In this document: in pieces, positions 9,776 through 20,639 of the stretch
How the letters are laid out: every line of letters begins with the position of its first letter
Position numbering within the stretch: the first letter of the stretch is position 1
Assembly (NCBI RefSeq): GCF_001939735.1
Contig: NZ_MJIL01000069.1
Coordinates: 62,001-126,000, forward strand
Origin: Photobacterium proteolyticum
GTDB lineage: Bacteria > Pseudomonadota > Gammaproteobacteria > Enterobacterales > Vibrionaceae
DNA length: 64,000 nt
Direction: 5' to 3'
Notes under the pieces: model-generated
Seen by the model: only the letters and a program-made list of their open reading frames with translations
Told to the model about the DNA's origin: nothing
Databases searched by the model: none
Program-made: the position numbers and the translations under genes

Positions 9776-11359
9776 ATGACCACGACCACAAACATTCATG
9801 ACCAACGTATCCTGATCCTGGATTTTGGTTCTCAGTATACTCAGCTAATCGCCCGTCGAATCCGTGAAATCGGTGTGTATTGTGAGCTTTGGAGCTGGGA
9901 TGTTGATGAAGCCGATATCCGCGACTTCAACCCTAACGGTATCATTCTTTCTGGTGGTCCGGAGAGTGTTACCGAGGAGGGTTCTCCGCGTGCGCCGCAA
10001 TATGTATTCGAAGCGGGTGTACCTGTTTTTGGTGTGTGCTACGGCATGCAGACCATGGCTGAGCAGCTGGGCGGCAAGGTCGCTGGTTCAACACTGCGTG
10101 AGTTTGGCTACGCGCAGGTTAAAGTGGTTGAGCCGACAGATTTCTTCAAAAATATCGAAGATGCCATTGCTGAAGACGGCACGGCGCTACTTGACGTATG
10201 GATGAGCCACGGTGACAAAGTGGTTGAGATCCCGTCTGATTTTGTGAAAGTGGCTGAAACTGACACTTGTCCGTACGCTGCAATGGCCAATGAAGAGAAG
10301 CACTTTTACGGCGTTCAGTTCCACCCTGAAGTCACGCACACTCGTCAGGGAATGCGTATTATCGAAAACTTCGTGCTGAACATCTGTGGCTGTGAAAAGC
10401 TTTGGACGTCGGCCAATATTATTGAAGATGCGGTTGCCCGCATCAAAGAGCAGGTCGGTGACGACGAGGTTATCCTTGGTCTGTCTGGTGGTGTTGACTC
10501 ATCGGTGGTGGCGATGCTTATCCACCGTGCCATCGGCGACAAGCTAACTTGTGTATTTGTTGATAACGGTCTGCTTCGCCTGAACGAAGGTGAGCAGGTG
10601 ATGGAGATGTTTGGCGATCACTTCGGCCTTAACATTGTTCACGTGAACGCTGAAAACCGTTTCCTTGACGCACTGGCTGGCGAAGCGGATCCGGAAGCCA
10701 AGCGTAAGATCATCGGCCACGTCTTTGTTGATGTGTTCGACGAAGAGTCGAAGAAGCTTGAGAATGCGAAGTGGCTGGCACAAGGTACTATCTACCCAGA
10801 TGTGATTGAGTCGGCGGCGTCTAAAACCGGTAAAGCACACGTGATCAAGTCTCACCATAACGTAGGTGGTTTGCCTGATGATATGGAAATGGGCCTGGTT
10901 GAACCGCTCAAAGAGCTGTTTAAAGATGAAGTTCGCAAGATTGGTCTGGAACTAGGTCTGCCATACAACATGCTTTACCGCCACCCGTTCCCGGGACCAG
11001 GCCTTGGTGTCCGCGTACTGGGTGAAGTGAAGAAAGAGTACTGTGATCTACTGCGCCGTGCTGATGCAATCTTCATTGAAGAGCTGCACAATGCGGACCT
11101 GTATAATAAGGTTTCTCAGGCATTCACCGTATTCCTGCCGGTACGTTCGGTTGGTGTAATGGGCGATGGCCGTAAGTATGACTGGGTTGTATCGTTACGT
11201 GCCGTCGAGACAATCGACTTTATGACAGCGCACTGGGCTCACCTGCCATATGATTTCCTTGGCAAGGTATCGAACCGTATTATTAACGAAGTCGATGGGA
11301 TCTCCCGCGTGGTTTATGATGTATCCGGTAAACCGCCAGCGACTATCGAGTGGGAATAA
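9776..11359 (+). CDS. guaA: GMP synthase (glutamine-hydrolysing)
   Basis: GuaA converts XMP to GMP using ATP and ammonia from glutamine. The 527-residue protein has an N-terminal class I glutaminase domain with nucleophile Cys88 in GVCYGMQ and the His/Glu pair in FHPEVTH, then an ATP-pyrophosphatase domain with the PP-loop LSGGVDSS, and the C-terminal dimerisation domain ending in KPPATIEWE. It follows guaB in the usual order, but the intergenic PurR-like site suggests it can be transcribed independently. A double hairpin with T-run ends the unit. Confidence 0.98.
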   Translation: MTTTTNIHDQRILILDFGSQYTQLIARRIREIGVYCELWSWDVDEADIRDFNPNGIILSGGPESVTEEGSPRAPQYVFEAGVPVFGVCYGMQTMAEQLGGKVAGSTLREFGYAQVKVVEPTDFFKNIEDAIAEDGTALLDVWMSHGDKVVEIPSDFVKVAETDTCPYAAMANEEKHFYGVQFHPEVTHTRQGMRIIENFVLNICGCEKLWTSANIIEDAVARIKEQVGDDEVILGLSGGVDSSVVAMLIHRAIGDKLTCVFVDNGLLRLNEGEQVMEMFGDHFGLNIVHVNAENRFLDALAGEADPEAKRKIIGHVFVDVFDEESKKLENAKWLAQGTIYPDVIESAASKTGKAHVIKSHHNVGGLPDDMEMGLVEPLKELFKDEVRKIGLELGLPYNMLYRHPFPGPGLGVRVLGEVKKEYCDLLRRADAIFIEELHNADLYNKVSQAFTVFLPVRSVGVMGDGRKYDWVVSLRAVETIDFMTAHWAHLPYDFLGKVSNRIINEVDGISRVVYDVSGKPPATIEWE

Positions 11360-11386
11360 GTTTACTGCGTTGACAGAAGCTTTGAT

Positions 11387-11443
11387 GCTTCGCCCATTGA
11401 CTGGGCGAAGCTGTTGAAAAAGGCACCTTCTGGTGCCTTTTTT
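11387..11443 (+). terminator. Tandem hairpins terminating guaA
   Basis: First a 10-bp stem GCTTCGCCCA / TGGGCGAAGC (11387-11411) without T-run, then AGGCACC / GGTGCCT (11421-11438) flanked by A5 and T6, a canonical terminator. The remaining gap to 11751 holds no recognisable gene. Confidence 0.85.
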
Positions 11444-11751
11444 CGTTTTGATCCTAATGAGCTAGAAGACAGATGCTAATGGGCAATAAAAACGAAGTGC
11501 CGGTTTTCTTGTAAGTATTGTTGTTGAGTGAATGATTCCATCCTGTTGCCTGATTGTTGGTGGTATGTTCTATATTAATACTTTTTTACAATATATCCTT
11601 GTGGGTTTTGGTTGTTTGCTGGGTTAGTGTGCGTTTTATTTGCCGTCTTTCATTACAATCATCTGATAGCCCGAGAAGGGTATTCATTTGGCGACAAAAA
11701 TATAAATGCAGCGCCGCAACTATACACATCATCAACAGCCATGGAGTTCCC

Positions 11752-13311
11752 ATGAGTAATGAAGCAGTACAGAAAGCACCCGATGCCCCATCGAGTGCGA
11801 TGGATAAGTTCTTAAACTTCATAGAACGCGCAGGTAATAAGATTCCCGATCCTGCCCTACTTTTTTTCTGGGGACTCGTCATCGTCTGGGCCTTGTCAGC
11901 ACTACTTTCTCAGTTCGAATTTGGACTGATCCACCCTGTTACAGGACAAGCCATCGAGATCAACAACCTTCTGACAGGGCAGTCCCTGGCAGGGTTCCTG
12001 TCTGGTATGGTTAAAACCTTTACCGGATTTGCACCGCTTGGCATTGTATTGGTAGCGATGCTGGGTGTCGGTGTCGCAGAAGCGTCCGGTTTCATTAACA
12101 CCGGCCTGAAGAAAATGCTGAACTTCACGCCAGCCAAGCTGCTTACACCAATGCTTATCCTGGTGGCGATCGTTTCCCACACTGCTGCAGATGCCGGTTA
12201 CGTTCTGGTTATTCCTCTTGGCGGTATTATTTTCCATGCCGCAGGCCGTCACCCGCTAGCGGGTATCGCAGCGGCATTCGCTGGTGTCTCGGGCGGCTTC
12301 TCGGCTAACTTTATTCCTTCTGGCATTGACCCGCTATTGGCTGGTTTTACTCAGTCTGCAGCGCAAATTCTTGACCCTGAGTATGTCGTCAACCCACTGT
12401 CTAACTTACTGTTTACGGGTCTGTCTTCAATTATCGTTGTTGCGATCGGCTGGTATGTTACTGAGAAAATCATCGAGCCACGCCTGAGCAAGACACCAAT
12501 TGATGACGATGCGGAAGAAGCGCCGGATCTGGGCTCATTTACCGACATTGAATCAAAGGCTTTCAACCGCGCTGGTTGGGCTATGGTTATCGGTATCGTG
12601 GCATTGGTGGCGGCCGTTTTCCCTGAAACCTCACCACTGCGATCGCCGGAAGGGGAAATAACTGCCTTTACCGCACCTTTGATGCAGTCAATTGTGCCGC
12701 TGATCTTCATCCTGTTCATTATCCCGGGTGTGGTTTACGGCCGCGTATCAGGTACGTTTAAATCAAGTGACGATATTATCAAGGCGATGTCGGCGACTAT
12801 GGGGACCATGGGCGGCTATATTGTCATGGCTTTCTTCTGTGCCCAGTTCCTGGCAGCATTCAGCCAGTCTAACCTTGGCACATTGCTGGCGCTATCGGGA
12901 GCAGATTTACTAAAAGCAATGAACTTGCCTGGCCAGATCACCATCGTTGGTATGATCCTGCTGACAGCTTTCGTTAACCTGCTAGTGGGCTCGGCATCGG
13001 CGAAGTGGGCCTTGATTGGTCCAATCTTGGTGCCAATGCTGATGGCAGTTGGTATTTCTCCTGAACTGACTCAGGCGGCGTACCGTGTGGGTGATTCTGT
13101 ATCCAATATCATTTCACCACTGATGGTGTTCTTCCCGCTGGTGGTGGTCTATACCCAGCGTTATGTGAAGAGTTCAGGTATTGGTACGCTGGCTTCACTG
13201 ATGATGCCGTACTCGATTGCCATGCTGATTGGCTGGACAATCTTCCTGTTGGCCTACTGGGCGATTGGTATCCCGCTGGGTATTCAGGCACCGTACACAT
13301 ACAGCATGTAA
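11752..13311 (+). CDS. AbgT-family transporter, first copy
   Basis: A 519-residue inner-membrane protein of the AbgT (p-aminobenzoyl-glutamate / MtrF) family. The N-terminus carries the family segment FIERAGNKIPDP; many hydrophobic segments follow, with the conserved HTAADAGYVLVIPLGG and GVSGGFSANFIPSG re-entrant regions. Members import p-aminobenzoyl-glutamate or export folate-related compounds and sulfonamides; direction is not readable here. I chose the ATG at 11752 (GGAG upstream); an in-frame extension to 11554 is not family-like. The abgA/abgB hydrolases are absent, and a paralogue follows at 13646. Confidence 0.88.
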   Translation: MSNEAVQKAPDAPSSAMDKFLNFIERAGNKIPDPALLFFWGLVIVWALSALLSQFEFGLIHPVTGQAIEINNLLTGQSLAGFLSGMVKTFTGFAPLGIVLVAMLGVGVAEASGFINTGLKKMLNFTPAKLLTPMLILVAIVSHTAADAGYVLVIPLGGIIFHAAGRHPLAGIAAAFAGVSGGFSANFIPSGIDPLLAGFTQSAAQILDPEYVVNPLSNLLFTGLSSIIVVAIGWYVTEKIIEPRLSKTPIDDDAEEAPDLGSFTDIESKAFNRAGWAMVIGIVALVAAVFPETSPLRSPEGEITAFTAPLMQSIVPLIFILFIIPGVVYGRVSGTFKSSDDIIKAMSATMGTMGGYIVMAFFCAQFLAAFSQSNLGTLLALSGADLLKAMNLPGQITIVGMILLTAFVNLLVGSASAKWALIGPILVPMLMAVGISPELTQAAYRVGDSVSNIISPLMVFFPLVVVYTQRYVKSSGIGTLASLMMPYSIAMLIGWTIFLLAYWAIGIPLGIQAPYTYSM

Positions 13312-13335
13312 CCAATACTGTTACTGGTTGTTATC

Positions 13336-13362
13336 AAGCCCCGCACTGCGGGGCTTTTTATT
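13336..13362 (+). terminator. Terminator after first AbgT gene
   Basis: AAGCCCCGC / GCGGGGCTT stem with ACT loop and a T-run. Confidence 0.88.
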
Positions 13363-13645
13363 GGTGGGAATGATAATAAATACCCAAAACGTATAAAATT
13401 CTAATTAATTGCATTTTTGTAAATTTTTGTTCTAAAAATTATTATTTTGGTAGTTTGTTTTGTGTTGGTTTTTAATGCCAATTTTACGCTGATACTCTTT
13501 CCCTATTCTCTGAAATTTAAGTTTTTGGTGGTTTATTAATCTTGCTTGTTGCCTTTTTGTGAGTTTTACGTGTTGCGAGTGATTTGTTACTTTCACCCTC
13601 CAAACACAACATATAACTCAATCGAAGTAGTAAGGAAGTACGATT
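13363..13645. other. AT-rich spacer between the AbgT paralogues
   Basis: Very AT-rich DNA without a gene; it should hold the promoter of the second transporter. The terminator before it and the length of the spacer suggest that the two paralogues are separate transcription units. No clear operator was seen. Confidence 0.5.
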
Positions 13646-15202
13646 ATGAGTGAGACCATTACACCGGCTCCCGCCCAAAAGGGAGTGATAGCGTTTATCG
13701 AGCGCGCAGGAAAGAAAATTCCTGATCCTGTTATTATTTTTATGTTCTTGTTTACATTTTCGCTGTTGCTGACCGGGCTGATTGGTGGTTTGCAGTTTGA
13801 GACCACCGGGGCTGATGGTGGCGCTGTTACCCATACCATTAAAAACATGATGGCGACTGAAAGTGTCCGCTGGATGTTTGATAATGCGCTGCTGACTAAC
13901 TGGCTGTCGTTTGGCGGTGGTGTACTGGGGGTGATCCTGATTGTGATGCTGGGTGTCGGTATTGCTGAAAACTCAGGTTTGCTATCGGCGGTGATCAAGA
14001 AAGTTGGTTTACGTATCAATGATCGCTGGCTGCCATTAATGGTGGTTTTTCTGGGTATCATGAGCTCAATTGCTACGGATGCCGGCTACCTTATTCTTAT
14101 CCCGCTGGCAGGTCTGTTGTATGCCGGTTTAGGTAAAAACCCGCTGATTGGTATGGCCGCGGCATTTGCTGGGGTATCTGCCGGGTTTTCTGCCAACCTG
14201 ATCCCGGCAACACCGGTTGATGTCATTTTGGGGGCGAACGCCCGTATTTTTGCTGAATCTCAGGGTATCCCGTTTGAGACGGCAAGCGGTGAGGCCATTA
14301 ACCCGGCAACCATGCATTACTTCTTTATCTTTATCTCAACTTTCATTCTGGCGGGACTGGGCGCCTGGGTAACCAGCCGTTTCGTGGCACCGCGCCTTGA
14401 GAAGATGTCCTATGAGCTGCCGGAAGATCTGAACCTGAACGATTTTCAGGTTTCGGATGCCGACAATAAAGGTCTGCGTGCTGCTGGTATCGGCCTGGTG
14501 CTGGCTCTGTTGGCGGTTGCTGGCTTGGCGATGGGGCCGCTTGCTACGTACACCAATGAGGCTGGTCGCGAAGTAACGCCATTCCTTGATAACGTTATCT
14601 TGCTGATTGCGATGGTATTTGCCGTTGTAGGGATTTTCTTCGGTGTCGCTACCGGGAAGTTCAAGTCTTTGCAGGACGTGGTCAAGGCGATGGTAAAGCA
14701 GATGAACACCATGGGCTACATTCTGGTGCTGACATTCTTCTGTTATAACTTTCTGGCGCTATTAGGCTTTTCCGGGCTGGGTACGTATGTTACCTACCTT
14801 GGTGCCTCTTTCCTCGGCTCGCTGGGATTGCAGGATTATCCAATTTTGCTGATCATCGGCTTTATCATGACAACAGCGGTGATCAACCTGTTTGTCGGTG
14901 GCCTGACGTCTAAATGGATGCTGCTGGGACCGATCTTTGTTCCTATGTTATATCAGGTTAACCCGAACATGACGCCGGATCTGGTGACAGCGGCCTACCG
15001 TATCGCGGATTCATCAACCAATATCATCACCCCGATGATGACCTATGCAGGTGTTATTCTGGCGTTTATGCGTAAGTATAAGCCTGAGCTGAGTTTTGGT
15101 GATGTGATTGCAATGATGGTGCCGTACTCGCTGACGTTCCTGAGCGTGTGGACTGCTGTTCTGGTTGGCTTCTTTGCGTTTAATATTCCGCTAGGTTTCT
15201 AA
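13646..15202 (+). CDS. AbgT-family transporter, second copy
   Basis: A 518-residue AbgT-family membrane protein, a diverged paralogue of the gene before it. The same landmarks recur: FIERAGKKIPDP near the N-terminus, SSIATDAGYLILIPLAG, and GVSAGFSANLIPATPVD. The start ATG has AAGGA 9 bases upstream. It differs from the first copy in having a longer hydrophilic loop early in the protein and the TPVD in place of SGID at the re-entrant hairpin, which may reflect different substrates. It also lacks linked hydrolases. An export role for folate breakdown products and import are both possible. Confidence 0.88.
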   Translation: MSETITPAPAQKGVIAFIERAGKKIPDPVIIFMFLFTFSLLLTGLIGGLQFETTGADGGAVTHTIKNMMATESVRWMFDNALLTNWLSFGGGVLGVILIVMLGVGIAENSGLLSAVIKKVGLRINDRWLPLMVVFLGIMSSIATDAGYLILIPLAGLLYAGLGKNPLIGMAAAFAGVSAGFSANLIPATPVDVILGANARIFAESQGIPFETASGEAINPATMHYFFIFISTFILAGLGAWVTSRFVAPRLEKMSYELPEDLNLNDFQVSDADNKGLRAAGIGLVLALLAVAGLAMGPLATYTNEAGREVTPFLDNVILLIAMVFAVVGIFFGVATGKFKSLQDVVKAMVKQMNTMGYILVLTFFCYNFLALLGFSGLGTYVTYLGASFLGSLGLQDYPILLIIGFIMTTAVINLFVGGLTSKWMLLGPIFVPMLYQVNPNMTPDLVTAAYRIADSSTNIITPMMTYAGVILAFMRKYKPELSFGDVIAMMVPYSLTFLSVWTAVLVGFFAFNIPLGF

Positions 15203-15230
15203 TCTAAAGGTTGAAGCTTTAAATAGACAT

Positions 15231-15257
15231 CAAGCCCGGCAATTGCCGGGCTTGTTG
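15231..15257. terminator. Hairpin between convergent AbgT gene and fghA
   Basis: CAAGCCCGGCAA / TTGCCGGGCTTG is a perfect 24-base palindrome followed by a weak T-rich tail; it may end both convergent units. Confidence 0.75.
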
Positions 15258-15276
15258 GTTTAGTCTGTTTCGCGGG

Positions 15277-16122
15277 TTACGCTTCGAAGTGTCTGGCATG
15301 AAAGCGAAGATGCTCTTCGATAAAGCTGGCAATGAAATAGTAGCTATGGTCATAGCCTTCCTGCATCCGTAATTCGAGCGGGTAGCTGCTGTGCTTGGCG
15401 GCTGCCTGCAACATTTCGGGTTTTAGCTGTTCGGTCAGGAAGTCATCTTTGCTGCCCTGATCAACCAGCGCAGGCACATGCTTGCTCGCCTGTTTCATCA
15501 GCTCGCTGCTGTCATAGTGTTTCCAGTCATCCTGGTTGTTTCCCAGGTAACCGGTAAAGGCTTTTTTGCCCCATGGGCAGTTGACCGGGTTGGTGATCGG
15601 ACTGAAAGCCGAGACCGAGGTAAAACGCTCCGGGTTGCGTAGGGCAATCATCAGGGCACCATGCCCGCCCATTGAGTGGCCGCTGATCGCGCGTTGCTGG
15701 CTGACCTGGAAGTTGTTTTCGATAAGCTCTGGCAATTCTTTGACCACATAGTCATACATACGATAGTGGCGATTCCACGGTGCTTGGGTCGCGTTAATAT
15801 AGAACCCGGCACCTAAACCGAAGTCGTAGCTGCCTTCCGGATCATCGCTGACGTCTTCACCACGCGGGCTGGTGTCAGGGGCGACAATGGCGATACCGAG
15901 CTCGGCTGCCATGCGCTGGGCTCCGGCTTTCTGCATGAAGTTCTCATCGGTACAGGTGAGGCCGGATAGCCAGTAGAGGACTGGCACCTTAACACCTTTG
16001 GCGGCTTGTGGCGGCAGGTAGATCGCAAAGCGCATATCGCAGTTCAGGGTGGTTGAGTGGTGGCTGTATTGTTTATGCCAGCCGCCGAAACTTTTGTTGG
16101 CACTTATATTTTCTAAAGTCAT
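15277..16122 (-). CDS. fghA: S-formylglutathione hydrolase
   Basis: FghA (FrmB) hydrolyses S-formylglutathione to formate and glutathione, the second step of glutathione-dependent formaldehyde detoxification. The 281-residue protein is an esterase D type alpha/beta hydrolase: nucleophile Ser150 in SGHSMGGHG, acid Asp226 or Asp227 in DQGSKDD, and His259 in GYDHSYYF. It lies 87 bp downstream of adhC on the same strand, with no terminator seen between them, so the two steps of the pathway are co-transcribed. The length agrees with the family. Confidence 0.96.
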   Translation of the reverse strand: MTLENISANKSFGGWHKQYSHHSTTLNCDMRFAIYLPPQAAKGVKVPVLYWLSGLTCTDENFMQKAGAQRMAAELGIAIVAPDTSPRGEDVSDDPEGSYDFGLGAGFYINATQAPWNRHYRMYDYVVKELPELIENNFQVSQQRAISGHSMGGHGALMIALRNPERFTSVSAFSPITNPVNCPWGKKAFTGYLGNNQDDWKHYDSSELMKQASKHVPALVDQGSKDDFLTEQLKPEMLQAAAKHSSYPLELRMQEGYDHSYYFIASFIEEHLRFHARHFEA

Positions 16123-16209
16123 AAGATGGTTTGTCTCTGATATGTCAAAAAGCGCTGCCGGAGCAGCGCTGATTTATCTTTACGCCGATAGATGCTATTG
16201 GCGATTGGA

Positions 16210-17355
<1,146 letters not shown>

Positions 17356-17508
17356 CTAAGGATTAGGTATCTACAGTGCTCCGTCTTATCGCGCATTGTC
17401 CGGTTGAACGAACCAAAATATCGCGGGCGGTATCAATACACTGTAGAAAAGAAATTCGCTATCGACGATAGTGATTGCCATCTAACGTCGCTCGTTGTGA
17501 TGGCGAGT

Positions 17509-17573
17509 ATTATATTTGTTTCAAAATTAATAATAATTACCATGTTGGGTAAATTACTTTTACCAGCTGGTAA
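17509..17573 (-). promoter_or_regulatory. adhC promoter -10 and tandem TTACC/GGTAA dyads
   Basis: On the minus strand a perfect TATAAT (17514-17509) lacks a good -35. The expected -35 position runs into a dyad TTACC-N6-GGTAA (17537-17552), and a second dyad TTACC-AGCT-GGTAA (17560-17573) follows directly. The position upstream of a weak -35 suits an activator of the formaldehyde genes. Confidence 0.5.
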
Positions 17574-17643
17574 TAATGTTATTTGAAGGAGGCGGACAAG
17601 GTGTTGATATTTCTGATGGCGTTAACTCATCGGACGCCGGTGG

Positions 17644-17672
17644 TTGGAGCCAGCTGTGCTTGGCATTATAAT
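17644..17672 (+). promoter_or_regulatory. Sigma-70 promoter of tadA
   Basis: TTGGAG (17644-17649), 17-base spacer, TATAAT (17667-17672), 38 bp before the GTG start. Confidence 0.65.
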
Positions 17673-17689
17673 GCGCCTCCTGATACTGA

Positions 17690-18232
<543 letters not shown>

Positions 18233-18257
18233 CGGCAACTACTGCCTATAATCACAA

Positions 18258-18285
18258 CAAAGCCCGGCGATGCCGGGCTTTGTTG
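18258..18285 (+). terminator. Terminator after tadA
   Basis: CAAAGCCCGGC / GCCGGGCTTTG stem with GAT loop and a short T-rich tail. Confidence 0.82.
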
Positions 18286-18322
18286 TTTAGCTGTGGAGTA
18301 ATGAAGTGAAACCAGCCTGCAG

Positions 18323-18475
18323 TTAGCTGACAATGCTGGCTGCAACCACATAGCTGCGCTGGCGCCAGAGGATCTTTTTGCGAATATTGGCATTCAAGCG
18401 TTTACGTCGGGTTGCGATCGAGGTCATTCGCTGTTTTAGGCTTTTTACCGCCTTTTTTTGTCTGGAAAATCGCAT
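18323..18475 (-). CDS. Small basic ORF, 50 residues, function unknown
   Basis: An open frame of 50 codons beginning MRFSRQKKAVKSLKQRM and ending VVAASIVS. Roughly a third of the residues are Lys or Arg, with almost no acidic residues, followed by a short hydrophobic end. GGGAAGA lies 4 bases before the ATG, a good ribosome-binding site. It sits in the otherwise empty gap between tadA and mltF, on the mltF strand. I do not recognise the family. The charge pattern could suit binding to RNA or the ribosome, but that is speculation; it may also be a chance ORF. Confidence 0.45.
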   Translation of the reverse strand: MRFSRQKKAVKSLKQRMTSIATRRKRLNANIRKKILWRQRSYVVAASIVS

Positions 18476-18688
18476 CGGTTCTTCCCATAAAGCAATGGCA
18501 TTAGCTGCCGGATATAGAAGGGGATAGGCTTTTTAGGCGAGCCTGATTAATGGTTCGATTGTTACCTAAATAGCGCGGATTATGAATGATCAAAGTCGCA
18601 GATTTGCACTTGCTCTTGCATCAAGAGACGCTGTAGGTGCGACTCATAAGCCCTACCGAAGTAGGGCTGTTGGGGAGAGATCGGGATG

Positions 18689-20230
18689 TTAGTTGTTGGC
18701 AGTTTTAGTCGGTTTGGCTTGATCGACAATGTCGGCTTCCGCGTTGCTTCCTGCCTCCTGAGGGGCTACCTCAGGTGTTTTTGGCGGGGTGATGGTGTGG
18801 AGATCATCGATCACCGCAATGTCCTGCTGCTGTGGCGGCTGATTATGCGCCTGTTCGTAGCCGATAATACTTTGATAGTAGCGACGAATATTCTCGACAT
18901 AGTTGAGCGCTTCATCACCGCGGGCATAGCCGTAGCGTGTTTGGGTGTAGTATTTACGCTGGCGTAGCAATGGCAGGCGTTGTTTTACATCGCTCCAGGC
19001 ATCCGGGTTGCCACCTTGTGTTTTGGTCAGGCGCCGGGCATCCATCAGGTGACCAAAACCAACATTGTAGGAGGCCAGGGCAAACCAGACTTTTTCATGC
19101 TCGGCGATGCTGTCCGGGATCCGGTTGATCATCTTCCGCAGGTATTCGGTCCCTCCGCGGATACTCTGCTCGGGATCCAGACGATTGTTCACTCCGACAG
19201 ACTTCGCGGTCGGCAGGGTAAGCATCATCATACCGCGGACGCCGGTTGGAGAAACGGCTTTGGGGTTCCAGTGCGACTCCTGGTAGGACAGGGCGGCAAT
19301 CAGGCGCCAGTCAAATTCTTCGGCATATTTCTTGAAAAGTGATTCCCAGCGCGGCAGTTTTTTCTCAATGGCGCGCAGGAAGGCACGGGTGTCGACATAG
19401 TCGAAGGTGGCAACATGGCCGAAATACTTTTCCTCCAGCTTGGCCAGTTCGCCGTTTTGCTGCATGTCGCCGAAGAACTCGATGAGCAGCGCATACAGGC
19501 TGTCATCTGTGGTTTTGTTGACAAACCAGGCGATAGGTTCGTCTTCGGTCAGTTCCAGGGCGGTGGCGATGTCTGGGTGAATGCGCTGGCTGAGGGCGAC
19601 ATCGACCGAGTCGGCGATGGTGTAGTCCAGCTCGCCTTTGGCAACCATCCGCAACAGGTCGTCGCTGTCGGTTTCCTCAACGGCTTGCCATTTCAGATCC
19701 GGGTAGAGCACTTTCAGCGTATTGAGGCTTTTCTCATGGCTGGAGCCTTTAACGACAGTCAGCGAGCCTTTGTTCTGCGAAAGATCCTCGGTATCACGAG
19801 GGCGCCACTGGCCTTTTTTATAGACCACAATCTGGCTGGCGTAGTAATAGGCCGGTGCAGCCCGGAAACTTTCCAGCCGATCATCGGTCATGGTCAGCCC
19901 GGCTGCGATGATATCCACATCACCCCGCTCAAGGGAGGGAAAGAGACCGGCCAGGGTAAACATCGGCTGCATTTCCAGTTTTACCCCCAGCTTGTCGGCA
20001 AATCGCTGGGCAAGCTCGTAATCCAGCCCGGTCGGTCCGTCGGCACCGATAAAATAAGCTAGCTGGTTGTTCAGGGTACCGACACGTAATACGCCGCTCT
20101 CGCGGATCTTCTCCAGATCACTGCGCGCAGGAGGTTCTAGCCATTTGCATCCGCTAAGCAGCAACAGGCTCAGCATGATAGCAATCGCGTATCGGGGGGA
20201 AGGGATTAATCGAATATTGTTCAACAACAT
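18689..20230 (-). CDS. mltF: Membrane-bound lytic murein transglycosylase F
   Basis: MltF cleaves peptidoglycan glycan strands to 1,6-anhydro products at the outer membrane. The 513-residue protein has a lipoprotein signal with lipobox LLSGC (Cys28), a solute-binding-protein-like regulatory domain (about 45-270, LRVGTLNN onward) and a C-terminal SLT domain with catalytic Glu318 in SYQESHW followed by SPTGVRGMMML. The final 60 residues are low-complexity and rich in Q, P and A. It is transcribed divergently from purL. The AnhMurNAc-peptide products would be imported by AmpG, encoded at 48941-50323. Confidence 0.96.
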   Translation of the reverse strand: MLLNNIRLIPSPRYAIAIMLSLLLLSGCKWLEPPARSDLEKIRESGVLRVGTLNNQLAYFIGADGPTGLDYELAQRFADKLGVKLEMQPMFTLAGLFPSLERGDVDIIAAGLTMTDDRLESFRAAPAYYYASQIVVYKKGQWRPRDTEDLSQNKGSLTVVKGSSHEKSLNTLKVLYPDLKWQAVEETDSDDLLRMVAKGELDYTIADSVDVALSQRIHPDIATALELTEDEPIAWFVNKTTDDSLYALLIEFFGDMQQNGELAKLEEKYFGHVATFDYVDTRAFLRAIEKKLPRWESLFKKYAEEFDWRLIAALSYQESHWNPKAVSPTGVRGMMMLTLPTAKSVGVNNRLDPEQSIRGGTEYLRKMINRIPDSIAEHEKVWFALASYNVGFGHLMDARRLTKTQGGNPDAWSDVKQRLPLLRQRKYYTQTRYGYARGDEALNYVENIRRYYQSIIGYEQAHNQPPQQQDIAVIDDLHTITPPKTPEVAPQEAGSNAEADIVDQAKPTKTANN

Positions 20231-20454
20231 GTGCTCATAATTATAATTAGGTGTTCTTTATACCAAAGCTAGTCATATCAGCAAAGTCGCTCAGTAGCCC
20301 ACTGTGAGGAATTTTCCGTTTTGAAATACAACTAAGTGTATCTGCTCGATGCTGGTTTTGCGTTGCTATCTTGGAAAGTATCGCCCTCCCGGCGACTTCC
20401 TTGAGCAAAAGTTGGCTTTCTTCCTCTTGATTTACACCTGAATGAAAAAAAAAC

Positions 20455-20505
20455 ACGCAAACGGTTGCGTCAGGTGTTACGTCACAAAAAAAATTCCCTT
20501 ATACT
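20455..20505 (+). promoter_or_regulatory. purL promoter with PurR box
   Basis: ACGCAAACGGTTGCGT (20455-20470) matches the PurR box at 15 of 16 positions. A promoter TTACGT (20477-20482), 17-base spacer, TATACT (20500-20505) follows immediately. The leader to the purL start is about 130 bases. The rest of the 20231-20639 gap shows no gene. Confidence 0.75.
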
Positions 20506-20639
20506 ACGCTCCATCGTGAGTTACTCGCCTCGGGTCAATTCGGTGAAAAAGGTGGCATTGACGTAATTAGCCCAGTGATTGAGCTGGGTGTTAGGCCAAT
20601 ATCACCTTCATTCAACTGCTAATCGAGAGACGTACGCAC

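Noticed and set aside
11554-11751. N-terminal extension of the first AbgT protein
   Set aside because: Unlike the family N-terminus, while the ATG at 11752 has GGAG upstream and begins the conserved region properly.
20247-20456. Minus-strand 69-codon frame upstream of mltF
   Set aside because: Composition is not protein-like, no convincing ribosome site, and it ends at the purL operator region.
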